11,575 nucleotides of DNA from JAFGTE01 sp965369305. Its GTDB lineage: Bacteria; Patescibacteriota; Gracilibacteria; UM-FILTER-43-11. A model generated the notes under the pieces. It was not told where the DNA came from, did no database searches, and saw only the letters and a list, made by a program, of their open reading frames with translations. Position numbers and translations under genes: made by a program. Below are positions 5,593-11,449 of the stretch, piece by piece. The DNA is taken from assembly GCA_965369305.1 (NCBI GenBank), contig CBDUQG010000029.1:1-11575 (forward strand). The letters run 5' to 3'. Numbering within the stretch: the stretch's first letter is position 1; each line of letters begins with the position of its first letter.

Positions 5593-5727
5593 ATGAGCTA
5601 CCTTCGCCGTTTCTGGCGCATTTTTCTGATTGTGGCCTTGATTCTCAAGGTTACGGTCATCTTCTTGGACATCTACTACCCGATGCCCGAGGATTCCAAC
5701 CGTCAATCATCTGGCCAGGAGGGCTAG
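5593..5727 (+). CDS. 44-residue single-span membrane peptide
   Basis: A short ORF I do not recognise: 44 residues starting MSYLRRFWRIFLIVALILKV. It has a basic N-terminus, one hydrophobic segment (about residues 10-27) and a polar, acidic C-terminal tail (PMPEDSNRQSSGQEG). The positive-inside rule suggests the tail is outside the cytoplasm. The SD TAGGAG lies 6 bases before the ATG, within the loop of the GCTAG/CTAGC hairpin. The stop is two bases before the next ATG, and the SD of the next gene lies in the last codons of this one. It is therefore co-translated with the 266-residue exported protein and may assist it. A second 44-residue single-span ORF occurs at 7478; the two do not align beyond that plan. 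Good SD and tight spacing support a real gene. Confidence 0.65.
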   Translation: MSYLRRFWRIFLIVALILKVTVIFLDIYYPMPEDSNRQSSGQEG

Positions 5728-5729
5728 TC

Positions 5730-6530
5730 ATGAAAAGAAGTAATTTTGTTCTCACACTTGGCCTTCTCCTTTTGGTGGCCATTGCAATTTCACCGGGTTT
5801 TAAGACTTTGTCAGAAGCTCCGGTGTCCCACGTTCAGATCTCTGAGCAAGATCCAGATGGACCGAATGCGTCTCGCGGTGGTTCGTTTTGTCTCAGCGTG
5901 AAAGATGTTCAGGGTTTGGCCATGGAAGACTGCAAGGTGGATTTCCTCCAGCTGTCTGACGATCCTCAACCCTCATCGCCTCCGCCTGGTGTCTGCAGCC
6001 AGCCTGGTGACTACTACTTCGACTCAATCGAGGTTGGTGCCTACAGTGTTGCTGTCACTTGTGGCTCACACGTTGGTCAAATGCCGACAATGGTTGTGGC
6101 GCATGATCTTGTTAGCCCTTCAATTGTTCTCTCTGAGCCGATTTCGAAGGGCAAATTCTGCGTTGCGAAGATGGGTCTTCCCATTGACCTGGATTCCCCG
6201 GTCGTATCAATGCAGTCTTGGCTCGGTTTTGGACGGAATGGTTTTTGTGAGACCGCCGGCCATAAACTTGCCGCCTACAAGGTCATGAAAGTGATCGCTG
6301 TTTCTGGGCCCAACTGCAAGGGGCTGGATGATCCAGACTGCCCTGTGCGGGCTGTGGGAAAGGCGACCGACCCTCTTTTAGAGGGTGAGTTCCAACACCT
6401 GCTTTGGACAGCTGATATTTCGAAGATTCCTTCGAAAAATGCCGTCTACAAGGTAACTGTCCAGGTGGCTGGTGTTCAGAAGGTTGACGTTCACCTGTCC
6501 ATTCTTAATGGCTTCTACGTAGAGGCATGA
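5730..6530 (+). CDS. Exported eight-cysteine protein, function unknown
   Basis: 266 residues. The N-terminal hydrophobic segment (about 6-20, after MKRSN) is either a signal peptide or an anchor; no clear cleavage site or lipobox is seen. Residues about 50-135 have the rhythm of a carboxypeptidase-regulatory-like beta-sandwich: GSFCLSVKDVQGLAMEDCKV, then YYFDSIEVGAYSVAVTCG, then a run ending SPSIVL. Residues 140-266 form a second domain I cannot name. All eight cysteines (54, 68, 89, 111, 144, 173, 196, 204) fall in the exported part, four in each half, which fits four disulfides. The SD AGGAGGG lies 6 bases before the ATG, directly behind the 44-residue ORF. A terminator-like hairpin follows. 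A role in surface attachment or envelope structure is only a guess. Confidence 0.85.
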   Translation: MKRSNFVLTLGLLLLVAIAISPGFKTLSEAPVSHVQISEQDPDGPNASRGGSFCLSVKDVQGLAMEDCKVDFLQLSDDPQPSSPPPGVCSQPGDYYFDSIEVGAYSVAVTCGSHVGQMPTMVVAHDLVSPSIVLSEPISKGKFCVAKMGLPIDLDSPVVSMQSWLGFGRNGFCETAGHKLAAYKVMKVIAVSGPNCKGLDDPDCPVRAVGKATDPLLEGEFQHLLWTADISKIPSKNAVYKVTVQVAGVQKVDVHLSILNGFYVEA

Positions 6531-6542
6531 TTCGCAAGCAAA

Positions 6543-6574
6543 AACACCCCCATCGTTTCGGCGGCGGGGGTGTT
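6543..6574. terminator. Terminator-like hairpin after the 266-aa gene
   Basis: AACACCCCC (6543-6551) pairs with GGGGGTGTT (6566-6574), giving 9 bp with a 14-base loop that can pair further (CG-ttt-CG). The T tract is poor on the plus strand but good on the minus strand, where TTTTT follows. The left flank and arm (6535-6555) resemble the hairpin at 8482-8503, so the two are probably duplicates. Confidence 0.7.
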
Positions 6575-6589
6575 CAAGCCGCCCAAACA

Positions 6590-6617
6590 TTGACTAAATC
6601 TAAAAAATATGTAAAAT
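6590..6617 (+). promoter_or_regulatory. Promoter of unit 2
   Basis: TTGACT (6590-6595), a 16-base spacer and TAAAAT (6612-6617) match sigma70; RNA would start near 6624. The same hexamers and spacing recur at 7413-7440 before unit 3. Confidence 0.65.
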
Positions 6618-6623
6618 ATATAA

Positions 6624-6726
6624 CCAATCATCCTTGATTACCTTTTGGTCTTTGGCCATGAAGCAAATCAGCTGATTTGGTCTTTCAAAGCTCAACTGCA
6701 AACCCAGAAACACAGGAGACATTCCG
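6624..6726 (+). ncRNA. Structured 5' leader of unit 2
   Basis: About 100 bases of leader hold a perfect 16-base palindrome CAAATCAGCTGATTTG (6664-6679), which runs into ATTTGGTCTTTCAAAGCT (6675-6692). This is the 18-nt motif shared with the leaders of units 1 and 4. TTTGGTCTTT also occurs as a direct repeat at 6644-6653 and 6676-6685. The leader ends with SD CAGGAG, 9 bases before the ATG at 6727. It may form a translational control element; no known family is recognised. Confidence 0.45.
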
Positions 6727-7344
6727 ATGTACAAGTTCACAATCATCGTCGTGAGTCTACTCGCGACCTTTCTTTTTGCCAGCCAGGCTAAGGCTGGGGA
6801 GGGCGACGTGAAAGGCCCGGCACTTGCTGCCGAGTATGTTCACCTCGACCTTCCTGGAGACGACAAGATCATGGGCGTCCGCATGATGGCAGGCTACCAG
6901 TTCGAGTTCGGCCTACGGCTTGCAGGTCATCTGACCTACTGGCACCTCGATCGACCTTCGGTCGACGGCGTCCCGCAGACCGAGGCTTGTCCGCTCCCGG
7001 ATGACAGGCCCTACAAGCTTGCTCCGAGCCCCTACGACCTGGAGCCCAGCTTCAACTACTGGGGTCTTGGTCCTTCGCTTGCGTGGGACATTCCCTTTGT
7101 CAAAGGCTGGTTTGGGATGGACGTCATGGCGACGTTCAGCTTCCCGGTCACCAATGACTCGTCAGGTTGGGCCTTCGAAGGCGGCCCTCTCCTGTACTTC
7201 TCCTTCGCCGGCATGTCTGACGGCAAGGTTCCCCTCTACCTCATGGGCGGGATCAAGTTTGGTCACTACGACCAGGATTGCGACTGCTATGAGATTCGGG
7301 AAAACCGTATGATGCCGGGTGCGGCCATCAAGTACGTGTTCTGA
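6727..7344 (+). CDS. Exported beta-barrel-like protein (205 aa)
   Basis: A Sec signal peptide is clear: MYKFTIIVVSLLATFLFASQAKA, with likely cleavage after Ala23. The mature part shows alternating hydrophobic and polar strands ended by turns (GYQFEFGLRLAGHLTYWHL; LYLMGGIKFGHY) and ends AAIKYVF. A terminal Phe on a final strand is the usual signal of bacterial outer-membrane barrels. Cys88, Cys185 and Cys187 are present. It is paralogous to the protein at 7888: compare YFSFAGMSDGKVPLYLMGG with YFSLESLTDGSVPVALMAG and the common GP near mature residue 7. The SD AGGAG is well placed. Composition differs from the flanks: 40 of the 60 bases at 6961-7020 are G or C by hand count, versus 30 of 60 inside the HU gene. 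An eight-strand OmpA/OmpW-like barrel is plausible; the exact family is unknown. Confidence 0.85.
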   Translation: MYKFTIIVVSLLATFLFASQAKAGEGDVKGPALAAEYVHLDLPGDDKIMGVRMMAGYQFEFGLRLAGHLTYWHLDRPSVDGVPQTEACPLPDDRPYKLAPSPYDLEPSFNYWGLGPSLAWDIPFVKGWFGMDVMATFSFPVTNDSSGWAFEGGPLLYFSFAGMSDGKVPLYLMGGIKFGHYDQDCDCYEIRENRMMPGAAIKYVF

Positions 7345-7366
7345 TTTCTGTTAGCAGTTGGGCTTC

Positions 7367-7397
7367 AAACACCCTTGCCTATTTGGTCGGGGTGTTT
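7367..7397 (+). terminator. Terminator-like hairpin after the 205-aa gene
   Basis: AAACACCC (7367-7374) pairs with GGGTGTTT (7390-7397), giving 8 bp with a 15-base loop. The outer arm resembles the hairpin at 6543-6574. The T tract is only three long, so termination may be weak. Confidence 0.6.
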
Positions 7398-7412
7398 AAG
7401 CTACCTGGCTTA

Positions 7413-7440
7413 TTGACTGATTTTCTAAATTTAGTAAAAT
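7413..7440 (+). promoter_or_regulatory. Promoter of unit 3
   Basis: TTGACT (7413-7418), a 16-base spacer and TAAAAT (7435-7440) give the same hexamers and spacing as the unit 2 promoter. RNA would start near 7447, exactly where the hairpin GCTAG-attc-CTAGC (7447-7460) begins. That hairpin would cap the 5' end of the message. Confidence 0.6.
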
Positions 7441-7477
7441 CACCTTGCTAGATTCCTAGCAGAAAGGAAGCAACGTA

Positions 7478-7612
7478 TTGTTCAAGTTCATTAGAAGGAT
7501 TAGGTGTCTGGATCCGGATGAGCTCAAAATGCTCATCAGCAGCAATCTCAGCTTCATTCTGGCCATACCTATCTTGATACTTGCAATCATCTTCTTCTCC
7601 TGCAACCCTTAG
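7478..7612 (+). CDS. 44-residue single-span membrane peptide, TTG start
   Basis: A short unrecognised ORF read from TTG at 7478. It encodes 44 residues: a basic start (MFKFIRRIRC), a short polar stretch (LDPDELKMLISSN), a hydrophobic segment (about residues 24-40) and the end SCNP. The SD AGAAAGGAAG lies 7 bases upstream. It has its own promoter at 7413 and a strong terminator at 7625, which argues that this stretch is expressed. An ATG at codon 18 is an alternative start, giving 27 residues, but has no SD. It resembles the 44-residue ORF at 5593 in length, in the single membrane span and in the GCTAG-N4-CTAGC hairpin upstream, but not in sequence. It may be a small membrane or envelope-stress peptide, or a toxin-like one; nothing decides this. 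Confidence 0.5.
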   Translation: MFKFIRRIRCLDPDELKMLISSNLSFILAIPILILAIIFFSCNP

Positions 7613-7624
7613 GGGCTTGCGCCG

Positions 7625-7653
7625 ACCTCCTACCGAGCAAGGTAGGGGGTTTT
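7625..7653 (+). terminator. Terminator after unit 3
   Basis: ACCTCCTACC (7625-7634) pairs with GGTAGGGGGT (7641-7650), a 10-bp stem with one G-U pair and loop GAGCAA, followed by TTT. It ends the small 44-residue unit just before the promoter of unit 4. Confidence 0.8.
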
Positions 7654-7664
7654 GTCATTCTAGT

Positions 7665-7699
7665 ATACTTGACATAAAGTATAAAATATGGTAATATTT
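7665..7699 (+). promoter_or_regulatory. Cassette promoter, copy 2
   Basis: This block is identical over 35 bases to 5376-5410: TTGACA (7669-7674), 17 bases, extended TGg and TAATAT (7692-7697). The inverted repeat around the -35 is one base longer per arm here (TATACTT/AAGTATA, from 7664). RNA would start near 7704. Confidence 0.85.
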
Positions 7700-7703
7700 T
7701 CTT

Positions 7704-7887
7704 TGCTTTGAACAGCCTGGTCCGATCTCGTTTTGCGGGAAAAAGCCCCCCGTTCATTGCTCCTTGAAAGCTTTGTGACTTAGAATATAAGGCGACATTC
7801 GTAGCTTCCTGCTCACCAAATTTGGTGATTAGTGATCTGCGACATGTCGTCGCTAGCGGATTTACAAAAGAGAGGCAAATTATTATC
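7704..7887 (+). ncRNA. Structured 5' leader of unit 4
   Basis: The plan matches the leader at 5415. TGAAC (7709-7713) can pair with GTTCA (7752-7756), enclosing a hairpin TCTCG-ttttg-CGGGA. A variant of the shared motif follows (ATTGCTCCTTGAAAGCT, 7756-7772). Then an 8-bp stem GGCGACAT (7791-7798) / ATGTCGTC (7844-7851) encloses a perfect palindrome TCACCAAA/TTTGGTGA (7813-7828). A competing local palindrome CGACATGTCG (7840-7849) exists. The leader ends AGAGAGG, 12 bases before the ATG, a rather distant SD. Confidence 0.5.
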
Positions 7888-8478
7888 ATGCGTCATTTCA
7901 TTACCATTCTGACCGCCCTCGTTCTTGCTGCCACCTTCAGTTTCTCGGCTTCTGCCAAGGAACACGATTTGAGCGGCCCCTTGCTGCTCGGTGAAGCATC
8001 ATACAAAGACATTCAAACTCAATATGGTCCAACCGACGATCTTACGCTTGGTCGGGCTGTTGCCGGATATACCTTCTCGCCTGGCCTCCAGGTGGGTATG
8101 GGTGTTAGCGGTTACTATCTGAACAAGTTTTCGGCTTGTGTGGATAGTGCTGATCAAACCGGTTGTCTCATGAGAGGTGAAGATACCAGCTCGTTCTGGT
8201 CACTCACTCCCATGTTTGGTTACAATCTCGAGATGAGCCCCGGCCTTGTCGGCCTGGAGTTTACAATCATGCCCAGCTTCGCCTTTAGCGGCGCTTCCGG
8301 TAAGACCCTCGAGATTGGTGCTAACCTCTACTTCTCACTTGAATCCCTCACCGATGGTAGTGTGCCCGTCGCCCTCATGGCTGGTGCAAAGTACGCTGCC
8401 GGCAGCTTCGATTCTGATGGCTACAGCGTTGATTTCAACGGCGTGCTGCCGTCGGCCGGAGTCATGGTCCAATTCTAG
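7888..8478 (+). CDS. Exported beta-barrel-like protein (196 aa), paralogue of the 205-aa protein
   Basis: The signal peptide is MRHFITILTALVLAATFSFSASA with likely cleavage after Ala23. The mature chain is rich in Gly, Ser and aromatic residues in strand-like alternation (GRAVAGYTFSPGLQVGMGVSGYYL; LVGLEFTIMPSFAFSG) and ends VMVQF, with a terminal Phe as in outer-membrane barrels. Cys84 and Cys93 could form one loop disulfide. Residues 148-170 align with 157-179 of the protein at 6727 (YFS...DG.VP..LM.G.K). The start was placed at 7888, since the longer reading from 7822 would put 22 residues before a complete signal peptide and runs through the leader palindrome. The gene has its own promoter and leader and a strong terminator. 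Function unknown; a small surface barrel or adhesin-like protein are options. Confidence 0.85.
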   Translation: MRHFITILTALVLAATFSFSASAKEHDLSGPLLLGEASYKDIQTQYGPTDDLTLGRAVAGYTFSPGLQVGMGVSGYYLNKFSACVDSADQTGCLMRGEDTSSFWSLTPMFGYNLEMSPGLVGLEFTIMPSFAFSGASGKTLEIGANLYFSLESLTDGSVPVALMAGAKYAAGSFDSDGYSVDFNGVLPSAGVMVQF

Positions 8479-8489
8479 TCACAAGCAAA

Positions 8490-8524
8490 AAACGCCCCCA
8501 TCGCCACGCGCGGTGGGGGTTTTC
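8490..8524. terminator. Bidirectional terminator between convergent genes
   Basis: CCCCCATCGC (8495-8504) pairs with GCGGTGGGGG (8510-8519), 10 bp with one G-T pair and loop CACGC. It is flanked by an A run on the left and TTTT on the right, so it can serve both the exported-protein gene and the nucleotidyltransferase gene that ends at 8531. Confidence 0.9.
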
Positions 8525-8530
8525 ATTTAA

Positions 8531-9478
8531 CTATTTTTCGATCACACTCCCTTGTCGGATCATCTTGTGACTTAGGTCGAGGTTTTTGAGGTTACAGTTT
8601 TCATCAATCACGCAGTTACGAATCACGCAGTTGTCGATTTCGCAGTTTCCGAGAATGACTGAATGCTCGATGACAGAATTTCTTACCGTTACCTTTTCGC
8701 CGAGGTATACACCTCCACTGAATTCATTGTTTCCTTCCTTTTTCACGCCATCCTGCTCAATCACTTGATCTTCCAGCAAGTCTTTGTTGGCCTGGAGGTA
8801 GGCTTCATAAGAACCGATGTCTACCCAAGGTTCATCAAAACGGAAGACGTCTATTTCTTCACCTTTCTCAGTTAAATACTCAAAGACACCGCCCAAATCG
8901 TCATTCTTTTCTTTGGCATAATGCACAATGTCTTTTAGATTTTTGGCTGGGAATAGAAAACAGCCAGTAGAAACTAAGGTGCTTTTGGGCTGATCTGGTT
9001 TTTCCTGAAATTCTACTGCCTTGCCATTGCGTTGAACCACCACACCGAACTTTTTGGCCTTATCCAGATCCTGAATGTCATAGGCTGCAAGAAGGGGATT
9101 GCCACCAAAGCGTTCCAACATGGCCTCCATTTCGAAACCGAAGTAATTATCACCTGCCAGAAGCATCAAATCTTCATCAATATTCTCTGTTTCGATCACT
9201 AGTGCAGTGGCTCCAAGTGCCCCTTTTTTGAAGTCGTCTCCAGCTGAATCTTCTACGAACACTTTCAGATTCTTTTCTGGAAACTGCTTAGTCCATTCTG
9301 TAAATTCTTCTTCAAAAACCGCATTGGTTGAAATGATGATTTCAGTGTCGGCTGGCAATTTCTCAACAATATGTGAAATGAGCGGCCTGTCTTTCAGGTG
9401 TAAAAGAGGTTTTGCTTTGCTTTCAGTGAGAGGCCAGAGTCTCGTTGCGAAGCCGCCGGCCAGAATAATACATTTCAT
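8531..9478 (-). CDS. Sugar-1-phosphate nucleotidyltransferase with hexapeptide-repeat tail
   Basis: A 315-residue enzyme of the nucleotidyltransferase family that makes NDP-sugars from sugar-1-phosphate and NTP. GGFATRLWPLTESKAKPLL (8-26) is the nucleotide-binding loop, with Ala where many members have Gly. LLAGDN (106-111) holds the metal-binding Asp, EFQEKP (156-161) and WVDIGS (218-223) line the sugar site. From about 255, alternating V/I positions (VTVRNSVIEHSVILGNCEIDNCVIRNCVI) form a left-handed beta-helix tail as in related thymidylyl- and mannosyl-transferases. The substrate cannot be decided: dTDP-glucose and GDP-mannose types are both possible. It is the last gene of a leftward operon, two bases after the preceding stop and without an SD, suggesting coupled translation. 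It is cytoplasmic and probably feeds surface glycan synthesis. Confidence 0.93.
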   Translation of the reverse strand: MKCIILAGGFATRLWPLTESKAKPLLHLKDRPLISHIVEKLPADTEIIISTNAVFEEEFTEWTKQFPEKNLKVFVEDSAGDDFKKGALGATALVIETENIDEDLMLLAGDNYFGFEMEAMLERFGGNPLLAAYDIQDLDKAKKFGVVVQRNGKAVEFQEKPDQPKSTLVSTGCFLFPAKNLKDIVHYAKEKNDDLGGVFEYLTEKGEEIDVFRFDEPWVDIGSYEAYLQANKDLLEDQVIEQDGVKKEGNNEFSGGVYLGEKVTVRNSVIEHSVILGNCEIDNCVIRNCVIDENCNLKNLDLSHKMIRQGSVIEK

Positions 9479-9480
9479 AA

Positions 9481-10287
9481 TTACCAGATGTCATGCCACC
9501 AGCGCTTGTGTCTGTGTACCTTGAGAAAAGGCATGCCTTCCACTTCTTCGATGATCTGGTGGCCTTGAAAAATACCGAGAAGCTCGGGTGGCATCAAGTA
9601 TTTTAGATTATTTGCCAGGGCGTAGTTGATGATATTCAAACTTTGTTCCAGATGATCTACTTGAATGATGATGTCGATGTCGTGATCGGCAATAGTCTTT
9701 TCAAAGAGATTCATTTTGCCTACCACTGGCACGCCATTCATCATTTTTTTACTTCCGCCATGAGCGTTGATGGCAGCGACTGGTTTGATGTGAGATTTTT
9801 CATCGATGAGCAGGCGCACGATAGCTTCAGCAGGTCGGTTGGTTCCGATGACTAGCGCCCGATAAACACCCACTTCTTTACTGGAGGCTTTCTTAAGAAT
9901 CCACCGGAATACGTTGTGCCATATAAAGGTAAAGGCGAGAGTGAGTAGGAATAGATAAATCAGAATCAGGCGGCTGAAGAACTCGCGGAAAGTGAAGTAA
10001 TAAAGAATCATGAACAGGAAGACGTTCTCTAGGGCGACCAAGGTCAGTCTTTGAAGATGTCTCATACTCCATAGCTTTTGACTGAGCTTATAGGCCCGAA
10101 TGAAAAACATGAATAGCAAGGTGAAGGGCATGGTGATAAGTCCTACCAAAAAGTAATCCCAGAAAGGGAACTCGGTCGACATGTAAAAGCCAATGCGTAA
10201 AAAGTAAGCCAGGGCGAAGGCAGCCAGTATCAGGAGGCCATCGACGATAATTTGCATTACCTTTAGGTAGATCAACTGTTTCTTCAT
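9481..10287 (-). CDS. Membrane protein matching the non-catalytic N-terminal half of polyprenyl glycosylphosphotransferases
   Basis: 268 residues: four membrane segments (about 10-31, 43-63, 83-100 and 106-127) and then a nucleotide-binding-like Rossmann domain (about 142-258; ALVIGTNRPAEAIVRLL, GVPVVGKMNLFEKTI, DIDIIIQV). This is the architecture of the N-terminal half of WcaJ/WbaP-type sugar-phosphate transferases, which start surface polysaccharide synthesis on undecaprenyl phosphate. In those proteins a catalytic domain with a further membrane segment follows. Here the chain stops at KRWWHDIW and the next gene begins two bases later, so that domain is absent. It may be a regulatory partner of a separate transferase or a truncated remnant; the intact reading frame and operon position favour a working gene. 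The gap to htpX is 14 bases; the SD is weak. Confidence 0.8.
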   Translation of the reverse strand: MKKQLIYLKVMQIIVDGLLILAAFALAYFLRIGFYMSTEFPFWDYFLVGLITMPFTLLFMFFIRAYKLSQKLWSMRHLQRLTLVALENVFLFMILYYFTFREFFSRLILIYLFLLTLAFTFIWHNVFRWILKKASSKEVGVYRALVIGTNRPAEAIVRLLIDEKSHIKPVAAINAHGGSKKMMNGVPVVGKMNLFEKTIADHDIDIIIQVDHLEQSLNIINYALANNLKYLMPPELLGIFQGHQIIEEVEGMPFLKVHRHKRWWHDIW

Positions 10288-10301
10288 GTCTCGATTCTAC
10301 G

Positions 10302-11210
10302 TTATCTACCCATTCCTCTCAAGCGTCCAATGCGATCGTTGATATCTGGGTGGGTCGCAAATAAACTGTTCATCCACTTCATGCCCTTTTCGTTGCGAAG
10401 TGGGTTTTCAATGTACATATGAGCGGTTGCCTTGTTGGCGGCTTCCAAGGGTTCTTTGTCGGCTTTGATTTTTTCTAGAGCACGAGCCAGTCCTTCCGGA
10501 TATCTGGTCAGCAAGGCACCACTGGCATCAGCTAGGTATTCACGTTGCCGGCTAATAGCCAGGTGCATGAGCTTGGCAATGATGGGAGAAAGAATGGCTA
10601 GAGCGATACCAACAATGATGAGGATCCCGGCTCCTTTTCCACCTGAGCGATTTCGACTTCTTCCGCTATAAAACATGTTTCTCAAGAACAAATCGGACAC
10701 TAAGGCGATGAGTCCGATCAAAGCAACAGTTACACTTTGAAGACGAATATCATAGTTTTTTACATGGGAAAGTTCGTGAGCCATCACCCCTTCCAGTTCT
10801 ACTTTTTCCAGTTGGTCCAGTAGGCCACTGGTGATAGCAACCTTGGCATCTTTCGGTCCTCGACCGGTGGCAAAAGCGTTTAAGGCGGTGTCATCAATCA
10901 GATAAATCTTCGGAGTAGGCACACCGGCGGCGATGGCCAGATTTTCAACCGTTCTATATAGGGTAGGATTGTCTGATTTTTTGATTTCTTTTGCCCCAGT
11001 AATGCTCATGGCGATTTTGCCAGCGGCAAAGTAGCTAATCATGGCGTAGATGATGGCAGCTATACCGAAAATACCCATTAATCCAATAGCTCCCTCGTCA
11101 CTTCCGGACCAAATCAGCCCGAATACGTACCCGATCATCGTAAAGAAGAAGATGAAGATATACATCAGAATGCGCGTATTGGTCTTGTTTTGGTCAATTT
11201 GAGTATACAT
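10302..11210 (-). CDS. htpX: HtpX-type membrane zinc metalloprotease
   Basis: A 302-residue M48 peptidase, near the usual 280-300, that degrades misfolded membrane proteins from the cytoplasmic side. Two N-terminal membrane segments lie at about 14-33 and 42-63. The zinc site is HELSH (145-149) within GVMAHELSHVKNYD, with the third ligand Glu224 in SRQREYLADASG. Two further hydrophobic segments lie at about 158-176 and 195-216, with a basic Gly/Ser-rich loop between them. The C-terminal SLFATHPDINDRIGRL is typical. It is first in a leftward operon with the two glycan genes. A TGC-TATAAT promoter ends only 10 bases before the ATG, so the message should be nearly leaderless, which fits the absence of an SD. 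Confidence 0.96.
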   Translation of the reverse strand: MYTQIDQNKTNTRILMYIFIFFFTMIGYVFGLIWSGSDEGAIGLMGIFGIAAIIYAMISYFAAGKIAMSITGAKEIKKSDNPTLYRTVENLAIAAGVPTPKIYLIDDTALNAFATGRGPKDAKVAITSGLLDQLEKVELEGVMAHELSHVKNYDIRLQSVTVALIGLIALVSDLFLRNMFYSGRSRNRSGGKGAGILIIVGIALAILSPIIAKLMHLAISRQREYLADASGALLTRYPEGLARALEKIKADKEPLEAANKATAHMYIENPLRNEKGMKWMNSLFATHPDINDRIGRLRGMGR

Positions 11211-11220
11211 AGCGATTTCG

Positions 11221-11250
11221 ATTATAGCAGGAAAAATTTTTAGCTGCGAA
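11221..11250 (-). promoter_or_regulatory. htpX promoter, extended -10
   Basis: On the minus strand TTCGCA (11250-11245), an 18-base spacer and a perfect TATAAT (11226-11221) preceded by TGC (extended -10). The expected RNA start is near 11214, about four bases before the ATG. Confidence 0.65.
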
Positions 11251-11253
11251 TGC

Positions 11254-11282
11254 TTGACAAAATTTTATTGATCTGTCAGAAT
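11254..11282 (+). promoter_or_regulatory. Possible promoter of the rightward end gene
   Basis: TTGACA (11254-11259), a 17-base spacer and CAGAAT (11277-11282). The -35 is perfect and the -10 is a weak four-of-six match. RNA would start near 11289. Confidence 0.4.
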
Positions 11283-11449
11283 GTTACTCCAAAAAGGCCC
11301 TGAGCGCTGTTTGTGCGCCGGTTGTAAACTCATACGTTCTAGTGAAGCTTGCGTGAGGAAGGAGATCCTGTGGTTTTAGATCATGGTCAGGAGAGTGTCA
11401 TTTTATTTTGGAGCGGACCTTCCATCCTATATTTCATAATTTTATTAGG

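Larger units (their letters stand above)
11211..11449. other. Divergent intergenic region htpX / 11450 gene
   Basis: It holds the htpX promoter on the left and a rightward promoter at 11254, then about 160 bases of leader-like sequence. GAAGCTTGCG (11344-11353) echoes GAAAGCTTGCG in the unit 1 leader (5477-5487). AAGGAG (11359-11364) looks like an SD for a GTG at 11370, whose 56-residue reading I consider less likely than the gene at 11450. Confidence 0.45.

Noticed and set aside
5515..5706. 63-aa minus-strand frame across the leader and first 44-aa ORF
   Set aside because: It crosses the structured leader and runs opposite the coupled ORF; no recognisable protein features.
7822..7887. TTG-started extension of the 196-aa exported protein
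   Set aside because: It would place 22 residues before a complete signal peptide and would run through the leader palindrome.
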